DNA from: Candidatus Avelusimicrobium vaccinum
Lineage (GTDB): Bacteria > Elusimicrobiota > Elusimicrobia > Elusimicrobiales > Elusimicrobiaceae
Assembly: GCA_902794895.1 (NCBI GenBank)
Contig: CADBIY010000011.1
Coordinates: 1 to 44,769, forward strand
Reading direction: 5' to 3'
DNA: 44,769 nt
In this document: one piece after another, positions 23,901 through 30,877 of the stretch
Numbering within the stretch: the first letter of the stretch is position 1
How the letters are laid out: every line of letters begins with the position of its first letter
Program-made: the position numbers and the translations under genes
Notes under the pieces: model-generated
Told to the model about the DNA's origin: nothing
Databases searched by the model: none
Seen by the model: the letters and a program-made list of their open reading frames with translations, nothing else

Positions 23901-24849
23901 CACAGATGCCTATACGAAGGCGAAGGCTGACGGAAAAGCGACCAAAGCAATGAAGCCTTATGGGGTAAGTCTTGAGCAAGGCGGGCAAGTGTCCGACAAA
24001 CATCCGACATTAGCCCAAGTGGTAGATGCCATGCGTATTAGCCAGTCCTTGGGAATAACGAATGTTCCGAAAAACACTGTGTGTGCGATGGCTAGAACGA
24101 TTGGTATTGCTTCTAAAGATCCGCATTCGCCCAACATGAGTAATATGTTTGGTGCATTTGCCGCATATATCGATTACGATTCTTCGTTCTTCCCAACAAT
24201 GCGCGTGACAGATACCTCTAGTGGGGTAGGAATTGATCGGCGTTTTCATGGATGTTATGACCGAAGACGCTCTAATCAACAAGTCTTGGCTCAGGTAGGT
24301 CAACGAATGCAACAAGACCGTGTAAATCAGGCTGGGCAAGGCTGTGGAGAAACTCGTAATGGAGCGGCAGGAAAGAATGAATGTTCCGCTTTCCACTATG
24401 GTCACTACAACTGGAACGAAAAAACGATCGGCGATTTGGCTCCGGGGAGCGGCTGTGTGGATCGCTCAAAGAAAAAATGCTTGCAACGAGATCGTATCCC
24501 TTATGAGCAGATGATAGGTCTAACTCGTCGAAATATCTGGGGTAAATTTCCGTTACGAGAGTTATCTACAAAAAACGGAGTGAAAATTTTTGTACGGGAA
24601 GAAGGCCCAGTGACTAGCACTCAAACGCGTAATGGGACGATAGATTCCTATAACCGTAAGAACTATCATAAGGCATACAATAAAATATTCCACGTGAGCG
24701 GAGAGAGTTGCGGTTATGGTTCCTCCGACATGATGCCCGTAGATAAGGCTTTGGAATATATTGATAACTTGTGTCAAAATGGCATTACGAACAAGCCAAG
24801 TAATGGTGCTCGAATTCCCTGTGAACACCACTACTTAGCAGACTTCTAG
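20950..24849 (+). CDS. Giant membrane-anchored modular protein (1299 aa) of unknown function
   Basis: About 68 basic cytoplasmic residues precede one membrane helix (about 70-87, APFFIAALVALLLLPFLY). The outer part starts with an acidic stretch (STDEEETDEEYDSR, about 155-170), a basic Ala/Gly-rich segment, and a Trp-rich helical block (EPWWWDMMKQRSMMEWQKEF, then KWGWINWATDL). Then come a large domain with several cysteine pairs (starting DECCGMDEDKF), a Gly-rich linker, a small cysteine cluster (SCSDGETRTNSEGCEEEC), a Pro/Asn-rich linker (PDPVPPLPINSNPGPNPVPN) and a C-terminal domain of about 390 residues with about ten cysteines. Strong AGGAGG ribosome site. TM, acidic stretch, Gly-rich linker, amphipathic block and Cys-rich end follow the same order as the 497-aa protein at 14116. 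Likely an extracellular structural or adhesive protein; no family recognised. Confidence 0.75.
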   Translation: MPEEKEEKKATPFFVPANKEGKKKESFTFSDKIKNSKPAPSKSFANRPSSKIGSDGKPRQTLFERTKRDAPFFIAALVALLLLPFLYKYSGNVNEEPTMVTPGYEDSAFNPERSGFDGFAADPDGQIAQLAGRDSMSLILPYGAKSTDEEETDEEYDSRSAYMGEGSSASHSLDEQDEEENTTNIYKYRKKAPAATRAAFKRAATKIGRLGNAGRAGANGSKLGIGMWGGGMKTAANKVRGKAPESAPKPVSLQPLQAAGKPSRSYFGQGPAREAARSKDAMSKGNAMQALMDAQMKPVEPGKIGGILGGDFGGPGGGNGDLKREFAFSGKEPWWWDMMKQRSMMEWQKEFEYKWGWINWATDLAKNILGGVLNCLITGNDNGDMGHMFGAVAGSGKKDECCGMDEDKFKGAAPGVEFSEKACKGWVTAHPEVKCSTKWVSGHKASANLGFFGSRMDCLTNGLWAGRQAKRAGYGVVTEADDCTTFYQTGRYKAEVGGPKRTMFHYVVGIPFDKVEAFFKENNADKRREMLQIAYFGKGGSFAVDSTEAQQTINKTKFVPLFIETVAIKNRKLNKKTAGKNGYEFSEIEGGSEAFLTAGKESKIGMPYTEFLKRLSDGGVVVTTEPGATPIMSAKGSKEGKSWSTGARCAYPMAFISCRNNALSVNGQPQEGVIVGTPAAFIKLPNLTGKVGAARPSQAELDKLTPHFSVMYEIQGADQNAATGLSTSTNSATGRMYFANVHPSNAGYEDPSITNDHGITFQPNDGTYTVKVAGDALRELKQLRVGPDGENRAVITWTVRQNYDPDEPWAIAHAIADGHGGGNTVSGDKGAGGSGAKAPGQIVSQATCVYFDDDTEPAPLDPHSCSDGETRTNSEGCEEECKNNVWVKKDPDCPNRRIPDPVPPLPINSNPGPNPVPNAEQKVEFYRTFKSMTEDPLNDKDSGRPLLTRNTEPKKWNTCQIDNLSAVLLDYDQDSETQAYMKAATDAYTKAKADGKATKAMKPYGVSLEQGGQVSDKHPTLAQVVDAMRISQSLGITNVPKNTVCAMARTIGIASKDPHSPNMSNMFGAFAAYIDYDSSFFPTMRVTDTSSGVGIDRRFHGCYDRRRSNQQVLAQVGQRMQQDRVNQAGQGCGETRNGAAGKNECSAFHYGHYNWNEKTIGDLAPGSGCVDRSKKKCLQRDRIPYEQMIGLTRRNIWGKFPLRELSTKNGVKIFVREEGPVTSTQTRNGTIDSYNRKNYHKAYNKIFHVSGESCGYGSSDMMPVDKALEYIDNLCQNGITNKPSNGARIPCEHHYLADF

Positions 24850-24873
24850 TAGAGATTAAAAAAACAGTAGTTG

Positions 24874-24908
24874 ACCAAGGCACTTTATTAAGGTGCCTTG
24901 GTTTTTTT
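24874..24908 (+). terminator. Rho-independent terminator ending the unknown operon
   Basis: ACCAAGGCAC (24874-24883) pairs perfectly with GTGCCTTGGT (24893-24902), followed by a run of seven T ending at 24908. It cleanly separates the block from the TPR-rsmA genes. Confidence 0.92.
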
Positions 24909-24933
24909 AGTTCCTTTTTGTTTCTGTTTTTTC

Positions 24934-24939
24934 TATTAT
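24934..24939 (+). promoter_or_regulatory. -10 box six bases before the TPR gene start
   Basis: TATTAT at 24934-24939 ends six bases before ATG 24946, and no Shine-Dalgarno sequence lies in between. Transcription would start at or next to the ATG, giving a leaderless mRNA. No clear -35 box is visible. Confidence 0.45.
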
Positions 24940-24945
24940 ATATCT

Positions 24946-26643
24946 ATGAGGAAGAATGGATTTTTTCTATTTATTTTGACAGTAGGTTTTCTTTGCACTA
25001 CTGTGCCCGTGCAAGCGGGTTTTCCGTTTTCCTTCCGTAAACCTACTATCAAGACCGATTATTCCCAAACGGTGTGGGACCAAATCATGCAGGAACAAGC
25101 CATGGGCGATATGCGCCGCGGCATGTTGGAAATGAGCCAGTCCCGCTATAACGAAGCCACTAATAGTTTTGCGAAAGCCGTTGTTAAAAATGCTAAAGAT
25201 CCGATGGGGTATTTACTTTTTGGGGCGGCGTTGTATTGGTCAGGTAAAGTGGATGATGCAATTAGCGAATATCACGAGGCCTTGCGGCTGGATTCCAAAA
25301 ATCCGATGGCGTACCAACTGTTGGGCATTGCTTCCGGCTGGAAAGGAAAATTTCAAGAAGCGCAAGATTATTTTTTAAAAGCCAATGAACTGGATCCCAA
25401 CAAAGCCGATACACATATGAATTTAGGGTCTACTTATGCGGTGCAAAATAATTTGGATAAAGCATTAGAACATTTCCGCCGCTCTACCGAACTTGCCCCG
25501 CGTGAGCCGCTGTACCATTACCAACTCGGTACGCTGTACGAAGCCTTAGGGCGGGATGAACAAGCGGAAGAATCCTTCAAAAAGGCCTTGCATTATTTTT
25601 CAGCATATGAAGATGCCCAACTTGCGTTGGCCGCATTGTATGAAAGTTTGGGCCGCAGCGAGGATGCCTTAAAATATTATAAAAAAGCAGTCAAAACCAA
25701 GCCGGGGGATTATGTGGCGCGTTTACGGTATGCCTTCTTATTACTTCGGCATGGGCAAGAAACCAAAGCGCGCGAAATAATAGAAGAGGCCTTTTCGATC
25801 TCGCGTTTTAAGGAAGACGGGCTTGCGTTAAATGCGGTGTATAGCGCCAGCGGAACCGCTGTTACCACCTTTGAAAATCAAATCCGCGCTTTTGGGGAGA
25901 ATTTGTCAAAAGTGGCTCCAAGCAAAGCGATCGAGGTGGAAGTTTCCCTGGAATTTGAGCCCGAACAACCGTTGCAAACAGATACTGCTACTTCTCCCAA
26001 AAATACATTTGAGCGTGCTTATGAACAACTGCGCGGTGCCTCTTCTGCGGGTAGTGAGATGCCCAAACGTTTGTTTAAACGGAAGTTTACCTTACCGGCT
26101 ACCGATCAAAAAACACGCGAAGAACAAATTAAAGCATTCGGGGAAGGATTGCGCCAAGCGGTTGCTTCTGCCGGAGAAAAGGAACGCATCCATTTATCCT
26201 TACAGGGCCGCACAGCAGATTATAACTCGGCCTATGCGGTAGGGCAGAATCGGGCCGCACCTCCCAAGGCGGTCTATGATCCGCGAATCGTGGGGAATGA
26301 TATGGGCCTGTGGGTGATGGGGAAAAATTGGCTTAAATTTGTAGAAGATGCCGTGGAAGATTTGCAAGAATACCGGCCGCATTGCCCTACCGGAACCACG
26401 TGCGATTTATTGGCCGGGCTTGCCGAATTAGCGCGGGGTAATAGTGCGCAAGCGCAGTCGGCTTTTCAAGCGGTATTAGTCAAAAATCCGCAAGAGATGT
26501 TGGGCTTGCTCGGAGCAGGTACTGCGGCTGTTATTTCCGGCGAAGATGAAACAGCGTTGCAATACTATCGGCGCGCACTTACCGTAGCGCCTGGCAATAA
26601 AACGGCGGCGCGTAATATCGCGGTACTGACGGACGACGAATAA
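24946..26643 (+). CDS. Exported TPR-repeat protein
   Basis: A 565-residue protein with a signal peptide (MRKNGFFLFILTVGFLCTTV, ending PVQA|GF) and many tetratricopeptide repeats between about residues 55 and 270 (SRYNEATNSFAKAVVKNAKD, ALYWSGKVDDAISEYHEALR, GKFQEAQDYFLKANELDPNK, NNLDKALEHFRRSTELAPRE, GRDEQAEESFKKAL, GRSEDALKYYKKAVKTKPGD). A middle region lacks repeats and two more occur near the C-terminus (GNSAQAQSAFQAVLVKNPQE, EDETALQYYRRALTVAPGNK). The ATG at 24946 is chosen for the signal peptide. It lies right after the terminator of the unknown operon and is followed without a gap by rsmA. TPR arrays bind proteins; the partner is unknown, a cell-envelope assembly role is possible. Confidence 0.85.
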   Translation: MRKNGFFLFILTVGFLCTTVPVQAGFPFSFRKPTIKTDYSQTVWDQIMQEQAMGDMRRGMLEMSQSRYNEATNSFAKAVVKNAKDPMGYLLFGAALYWSGKVDDAISEYHEALRLDSKNPMAYQLLGIASGWKGKFQEAQDYFLKANELDPNKADTHMNLGSTYAVQNNLDKALEHFRRSTELAPREPLYHYQLGTLYEALGRDEQAEESFKKALHYFSAYEDAQLALAALYESLGRSEDALKYYKKAVKTKPGDYVARLRYAFLLLRHGQETKAREIIEEAFSISRFKEDGLALNAVYSASGTAVTTFENQIRAFGENLSKVAPSKAIEVEVSLEFEPEQPLQTDTATSPKNTFERAYEQLRGASSAGSEMPKRLFKRKFTLPATDQKTREEQIKAFGEGLRQAVASAGEKERIHLSLQGRTADYNSAYAVGQNRAAPPKAVYDPRIVGNDMGLWVMGKNWLKFVEDAVEDLQEYRPHCPTGTTCDLLAGLAELARGNSAQAQSAFQAVLVKNPQEMLGLLGAGTAAVISGEDETALQYYRRALTVAPGNKTAARNIAVLTDDE

Positions 26644-27399
26644 ATGCAAAAATACGGACAACATTTTTTAATAGATGAAAATATCATCACGCAAATTGTG
26701 GATGCGGCACTATTACTTAAAGCCGAAAACGTCGTGGAAATCGGGCCCGGCAAAGGTGCGCTGACATGCAGGTTGTTGGCGCGCGGGGTTAACCCATTAA
26801 CGGCGGTAGAAATTGATCCGGCAATGGTGGCTTATTTACAGCAACATGTATCGGCTACTCATTTAAATATCATACAGGAAAACTTTTTATCCTTTGATTT
26901 AAAACGTCTGCCCAATATACCGACTACTTTTGTCAGTAATCTTCCTTATATTGATGCGGCCGCTATTTTGGATAAAGTGCTGGCATGGCCTTGTTTTAAG
27001 ACGGCTGTTTTTATGTTTCAAAAAGAACAGGCCCAAAAAATACGGGCCAAAGTGGGGGATGAGTTGTATGGGCCTTTGAGTATTTTTTCACAACTGCGCG
27101 CGCGAATCAACCCCATTTGTAAAGTAGGCCGTGGTTGTTTCGCTCCGCCTCCAAAAGTGGAAAGTGCCGTGCTTGCTTTTGAAAAAATCCCCGCGCCGGA
27201 TGTGGATTGGGGTAAACTTTACCGAGTGGTTACAGCTGCGTTTTTGCACCGGCGCAAGACGCTTTTTAATGCACTTGTTTTGGGCGGATTTGAAAAAGAG
27301 AAAGTCGCCGTAGCTTTGGAAAAGTGCGGGCTAAAATCAACCATCCGGCCAGAGGAAATTACGCCAGCTCAATATATTGCTTTGGTATGTTGTTTATAA
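26644..27399 (+). CDS. rsmA: 16S rRNA (adenine1518/1519-N6)-dimethyltransferase
   Basis: RsmA (KsgA) dimethylates two neighbouring adenines near the 3' end of 16S rRNA, using S-adenosylmethionine, late in small-subunit assembly. The 251-residue product begins KYGQHFLIDENIITQIVDAA, the family N-terminus, has the SAM-binding motif VVEIGPGKGALT, the second acidic residue in AVEIDPAMV, and the catalytic SNLPY motif, then CFAPPPKVESAVLAF and FLHRRKTLFNAL. It is slightly shorter than the E. coli enzyme (273). The ATG directly follows the TAA of the upstream gene, so translation is probably coupled. Confidence 0.96.
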   Translation: MQKYGQHFLIDENIITQIVDAALLLKAENVVEIGPGKGALTCRLLARGVNPLTAVEIDPAMVAYLQQHVSATHLNIIQENFLSFDLKRLPNIPTTFVSNLPYIDAAAILDKVLAWPCFKTAVFMFQKEQAQKIRAKVGDELYGPLSIFSQLRARINPICKVGRGCFAPPPKVESAVLAFEKIPAPDVDWGKLYRVVTAAFLHRRKTLFNALVLGGFEKEKVAVALEKCGLKSTIRPEEITPAQYIALVCCL

Positions 27400-27418
27400 A
27401 TGGTTTTTATGCTATTAT
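27390..27418 (+). promoter_or_regulatory. Promoter upstream of the 27441 gene
   Basis: TTGTTT (27390-27395) and TATTAT (27413-27418), 17-base spacer. It overlaps the 3' end of rsmA and precedes GGAGG and ATG 27441. Confidence 0.6.
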
Positions 27419-27440
27419 AAAGAGGAAAGGGAGGTGCACT

Positions 27441-28094
27441 ATGAAAAAGACAATAAAAATAATGATTTTGATGGGAATTTTGTTGTTCCCCTTGGAAGTG
27501 TTTTCTCAAATAGAACAGTACAAATCAGTGAATTCAGTTTGTGTGGTAGAAAAAAAAGGAGATGGATATTTCTTTTTTAACGGGAATGAAATGAGGGCAC
27601 GCCAAGGAGAAATTTTTGGGAAAGCGACCCGCGATAAGTTTGAATGGTTTTATATTTACAAAACAGATCCGCAAGACCTGTATTACCTCATTAAAGCCAA
27701 AGTCTATCCACAAATGCGGGATGCTATCATTGATTCTCCCAGTGAAGAAATGAAAGTGATGGTTCAGCCTTGTGCACTTACACAGGAAAATCAACGTTTA
27801 GCAGCTACGGTAACGTATGAATATGTTTCCAAAGATAGAATATGTGCTTGTTTGAAGGAAAAGGGGAAAATAAATTGTCGGATTTCTGCTCAAGATCTGC
27901 GTACCGCTCCCTATGAGAAGTGGGTTACTTTTTTTGAATCGGGTGGATGGCCTGCTGTTATTATAGGAGTGGTTCCTAAAATTGTTTTTAAAGCAATTTG
28001 GGAATTGCCGCAAGATTATCATCAAAAAATAACTCCCTGTGATAATAATACAAGCAACGAAAGTATTATTAAAGAGTATGAACAGTCCTTATAA
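27441..28094 (+). CDS. Exported hypothetical protein
   Basis: A 217-residue protein with a signal peptide (MKKTIKIMILMGILLFPLEV, ending FSQ). ATG 27441 is chosen because GGGAGG lies 7 bases upstream and the signal peptide starts there. The rest is a soluble domain with aromatic and Lys-rich segments, containing CACLKEKGKINC (three cysteines) and a few more cysteines (SVCVVEK, QPCAL, TPCDNN). I do not recognise a family. It is probably transcribed from its own promoter at 27390 and ends 13 bases from the convergent ftcD gene; no terminator was recognised between them. Confidence 0.65.
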   Translation: MKKTIKIMILMGILLFPLEVFSQIEQYKSVNSVCVVEKKGDGYFFFNGNEMRARQGEIFGKATRDKFEWFYIYKTDPQDLYYLIKAKVYPQMRDAIIDSPSEEMKVMVQPCALTQENQRLAATVTYEYVSKDRICACLKEKGKINCRISAQDLRTAPYEKWVTFFESGGWPAVIIGVVPKIVFKAIWELPQDYHQKITPCDNNTSNESIIKEYEQSL

Positions 28095-28107
28095 TTGGGA
28101 ATACCGA

Positions 28108-29058
28108 TTATAGATGATTTTCTAATATCCGCTCGTGCAAAATAAATGGGCGGATTTTGTTTAGTAAAAGTTCGGTGGCAGCCCGTTGAAGTTGGGCATC
28201 TCCCACTAGTTGCGGGGCATAAAATGCTCCGGCAGCACGTAATGCTTCTTCGGGAAGAAGGCCGATTAGTTCCCCGGCCGTTACTTGTATGTTGCGTTTT
28301 TGGGCCTCTTGTTTACATGCTTCAAACACCGTAGCAAGCCCGGACTTGTGAAAATCAACTATATTAAACGAAACTTGGGCACATTGATAATGTGGCATAT
28401 ACCACCCGATGGCTTTTACTCCGGGAAGGCCTCCGTTTTTTTCGCGCAGTACAGCGGCAATTTCTTGAGCCACCGTAACGTCTGTTGTGCTTAGCGAAAT
28501 ATTAAATGCGATTAAAAAATTCCGCGCACCGATTACACTTGCACCAGTTTTAGCGATACGTTCGGAAAAAGTCTGCGGACCAAAATCCGGCGGCAAATTT
28601 TTTAATTTCTCCGGTAAATTTTCATATTCGCCTTTGCGTAAGAAAGCCAAATTTTTCCGTTGGGAAGTAGTTGCATTTTCTTCATACAAATAAACGGGAA
28701 TTTTTAACTGTTTGCCCACAAATTGTGCGAGTTGTTCCGCTATTATTGCCGTTTCTTGCAGGGTGATATTTCGTATCGGTACGAGTGGACAAACATCCAC
28801 GGCACCTAACCGGGGATGCGCCCCATGATGCATGCGCATGTCAATTTCTTGGGCAGCAGATTGATATAAGATTTGCAAACTCTTGAGGACCTGTTCCGGT
28901 GTTCCGGCAAGTGTAAGAACCGTGCGGTTAGCATCTGGGTTTCCGTCCACATATAACAGCCGTACTACTTGCGCTTGTTGCAGCGCATGCAAAATTTTTT
29001 GGCAAGCCGCACTGCTTGGTGCGGCAGAAATATTGGGAACGGCTTCTATCAATTTCAT
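28108..29058 (-). CDS. ftcD: Glutamate formimidoyltransferase
   Basis: Transfers the formimino group of N-formimidoylglutamate to tetrahydrofolate (EC 2.1.2.5), the last step of one histidine breakdown route. The 316-residue product covers the N- and C-terminal formiminotransferase subdomains: EAVPNISA at the start, VDGNPDANRTVLTLAG, MHHGAHPRLGAVDVCPLVPI with the catalytic histidine region, and SERIAKTGASVIGARNFLIAFN plus VSFNIVDF. The cyclodeaminase half found in the bifunctional animal enzyme is absent, as usual in bacteria. No other histidine-degradation gene is nearby, so it may serve folate one-carbon supply. The start has no Shine-Dalgarno sequence and has TATAAT six bases upstream. Confidence 0.93.
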   Translation of the reverse strand: MKLIEAVPNISAAPSSAACQKILHALQQAQVVRLLYVDGNPDANRTVLTLAGTPEQVLKSLQILYQSAAQEIDMRMHHGAHPRLGAVDVCPLVPIRNITLQETAIIAEQLAQFVGKQLKIPVYLYEENATTSQRKNLAFLRKGEYENLPEKLKNLPPDFGPQTFSERIAKTGASVIGARNFLIAFNISLSTTDVTVAQEIAAVLREKNGGLPGVKAIGWYMPHYQCAQVSFNIVDFHKSGLATVFEACKQEAQKRNIQVTAGELIGLLPEEALRAAGAFYAPQLVGDAQLQRAATELLLNKIRPFILHERILENHL

Positions 29059-29064
29059 TTTATT

Positions 29065-29070
29065 ATTATA
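29065..29070 (-). promoter_or_regulatory. -10 box six bases before ftcD
   Basis: On the - strand, TATAAT (29070 down to 29065) is followed by six bases (AATAAA) and the ftcD ATG. There is no ribosome site in between, so the mRNA may be leaderless. No clear -35. Confidence 0.5.
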
Positions 29071-29103
29071 AATTTTATTACGTTAAAATGTGAATCAAAA
29101 GAT

Positions 29104-29134
29104 TTGTGCCAATTTGAAATATTTATAGTATAAT
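29104..29134 (+). promoter_or_regulatory. Promoter of the cold-shock gene
   Basis: TATAAT at 29129-29134 with TTGTGC at 29104-29109 (19-base spacer) as the best -35. The leader before ATG 29194 would be about 50 bases and contains the hairpin at 29141. Confidence 0.55.
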
Positions 29135-29140
29135 AACTAT

Positions 29141-29164
29141 AGGTACTTACGAAAGTAAGAACCT
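29141..29164 (+). promoter_or_regulatory. Leader hairpin of the cold-shock mRNA
   Basis: AGGT-A-CTTAC (29141-29150), a GAAA tetraloop, and GTAAG-A-ACCT (29155-29164) form a nine-pair stem with one A-A mismatch. It lies at or near the start of the mRNA, where it could control stability or temperature response, as known for other csp leaders. Confidence 0.6.
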
Positions 29165-29193
29165 AAATATTTAGAAAAGGAAGTATTTGTAAA

Positions 29194-29397
29194 ATGCCTA
29201 AAGGAAAAGTAAAGTGGTTTAACGACCAAAAAGGTTACGGTTTTGTAACCCCCGAAGACGGTTCTAAAGATCTCTTTGTACACTATCAGGAAATTCAAGG
29301 CGACGGATTCAAAACCTTGGCCGAAGGTCAAGAAGTGGAATTCGAAGTTGTAGAATCCGAAAAAGGCCCGAAAGCCGTTAAAGTCGTCAAACTATAA
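29194..29397 (+). CDS. Cold-shock domain protein (CspA family)
   Basis: A 67-residue single-domain nucleic-acid chaperone that binds single-stranded RNA and DNA. It has the family start [19 protein letters not shown] with RNP1 (KGYGFV) and RNP2 (DLFVHYQEI), and ends [12 protein letters not shown]. Length is typical. Ribosome site AAAAGGAAG. The promoter and leader hairpin lie upstream and a terminator follows directly, so it is probably a single-gene unit, with read-through possibly feeding the MATE gene. Confidence 0.96.
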   Translation: MPKGKVKWFNDQKGYGFVTPEDGSKDLFVHYQEIQGDGFKTLAEGQEVEFEVVESEKGPKAVKVVKL

Positions 29398-29417
29398 GTT
29401 TTGAAAGACTTTTTAAA

Positions 29418-29443
29418 GGGCCCCGGTAACGGGGCTCTTTTTT
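29418..29443 (+). terminator. Rho-independent terminator after the cold-shock gene
   Basis: GGGCCCCG (29418-29425) pairs with CGGGGCTC (29430-29437) around GTAA, with one G-T pair, followed by six T. Confidence 0.9.
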
Positions 29444-29458
29444 GTGGAGAATTTGTGT

Positions 29459-30820
29459 ATGCGTAAAAAAAATTCGGCTTCATTAAAAGAATTATGGACA
29501 CTCTCTTATCCGCTGATTGTTCTAATGGGCGCGCAGATGGTGATGCAATTTGTGGACCGGATGTTTTTGGCTTGGTATTCCGCAGATGCATTAGCGGCGT
29601 GTGTGCCGGCCGGACTGCTCGCCATGACGTTTGCCTCTCTTTTTATGGGGCTTGCCGGATATACCAGTGTTTTTATTTCCCAGTTTTCCGCAAAGAAAAA
29701 ACGGGCCTCGGTTACCCTTTCCTTATGGCAAGGGGTGCTTCTTTCTTTAATTTCAGCGGGCCTACTGGCCGCGCTTACTCCGCTTGGAAGAGGACTGATT
29801 TATTCTTTTGGTCATGAGTCGGCAGTCCTCAAATTAGAACTTACCTACTTTACGATTTTGAATATTTTTGGCGGTTTTGCAGTTACCAATAATGCGCTGG
29901 GCAGTTTTTTTAGCGGACGCGGCAATACAAAAATTCCTATGTATACGGCGTTGGCGGGAATTGTGCTTAATGTGGGGCTGGACTATGTGCTTATTTTCGG
30001 CAAGTTGGGTTTTCCCGCAATGGGTATTCGCGGCGCGGCATGGGCGACTGTGATTAGTTGTGCATTTTCTACATTGATTTTCTGTCGGCTGATTGGAACA
30101 CGGAATAATCAATATACATTCAAAGTTTCCCGTTTGGCCGGATTTTATAAACCGATTTTTGTGCAAATGGTGCGTTATGGAGTTCCCAACGGTTTTGGCT
30201 TTTTGATGGACGTATTATCCTTTACGTTGTTTACATTTATGATCGGTAATATTGATACGGTTTCCTTGCAAGCCAGCAATATTGTGATGTCCATGCAACC
30301 GGTAGTGTTTATGGTCATCTTGGGTATGGGGGGCGGTATCCAAATTTTAGTTAGTAAATACCAAGGTATGAAAAGGCCGGATTTAAGTGTGCAAGTTGTT
30401 AAAAATGCCTGCAAATTAGGTTATTCATATGCAGGACTGGTGTCTGTATTATTCTTTTTCGGAGCCCCGCTTTTCCTACATTTGTTTATTCCTGTACAGA
30501 CGGAAAATGCGCCGCAGTTAATGGCGGTTACCTTACCGCTGATGAAACTGGTGAGTTGTTTTGTGCTGATGGATGCTACCTATCTGATTTTTGGCGAAGC
30601 ATTACGCGGTGCCGGTGATACCAAATTTTATATGTATGTGATGGTGTTTTGTGCATGGGTGCTTTTAGTGCCCGGCACATGGGTTTTGGTCTACCAACTT
30701 CACGCCTCTGTATTTTGGGTATGGAGTTGGCTGACGTTTTATGCCGGGCTGACCGCCGTGTTTATGCTCGTGCGTTTTTTGCAAGGCAAGTGGAAAAACA
30801 TAGAAGTGACCCAATCCTAA
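29459..30820 (+). CDS. MATE-family multidrug/toxin efflux transporter
   Basis: A 453-residue polytopic membrane protein with about twelve hydrophobic segments, the MATE layout. Typical features are SLKELWTLSYPLIVLMGAQM, FVDRMFLAWYSADALAACVP near the N-terminus, GRGNTKIPMYTALAGIVLNV between segments 4 and 5, and the matching GAGDTKFYMYVMVFCAWVLL of the second half. MATE proteins export cationic compounds using a Na+ or H+ gradient. ATG 29459 is preferred to an upstream in-frame GTG at 29444. It starts 15 bases after the cold-shock terminator and has no evident promoter of its own. Substrate unknown. Confidence 0.93.
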   Translation: MRKKNSASLKELWTLSYPLIVLMGAQMVMQFVDRMFLAWYSADALAACVPAGLLAMTFASLFMGLAGYTSVFISQFSAKKKRASVTLSLWQGVLLSLISAGLLAALTPLGRGLIYSFGHESAVLKLELTYFTILNIFGGFAVTNNALGSFFSGRGNTKIPMYTALAGIVLNVGLDYVLIFGKLGFPAMGIRGAAWATVISCAFSTLIFCRLIGTRNNQYTFKVSRLAGFYKPIFVQMVRYGVPNGFGFLMDVLSFTLFTFMIGNIDTVSLQASNIVMSMQPVVFMVILGMGGGIQILVSKYQGMKRPDLSVQVVKNACKLGYSYAGLVSVLFFFGAPLFLHLFIPVQTENAPQLMAVTLPLMKLVSCFVLMDATYLIFGEALRGAGDTKFYMYVMVFCAWVLLVPGTWVLVYQLHASVFWVWSWLTFYAGLTAVFMLVRFLQGKWKNIEVTQS

Positions 30821-30825
30821 ACCGT

Positions 30826-30854
30826 TTGTACAATTTGAATCGATATTGTACAAT
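30826..30854 (+). promoter_or_regulatory. mtnP promoter with repeated TTGTACAA
   Basis: TTGTAC (-35, 30826-30831) and TACAAT (-10, 30849-30854) are 17 bases apart. Both boxes lie in copies of the palindrome TTGTACAA (30826-30833 and 30846-30853), 20 bases apart centre to centre, that is on nearly the same face after two helical turns. AAGGAGG precedes ATG 30878. Confidence 0.6.
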
Positions 30855-30877
30855 ACTACTAATTTAAGGAGGTCGTT

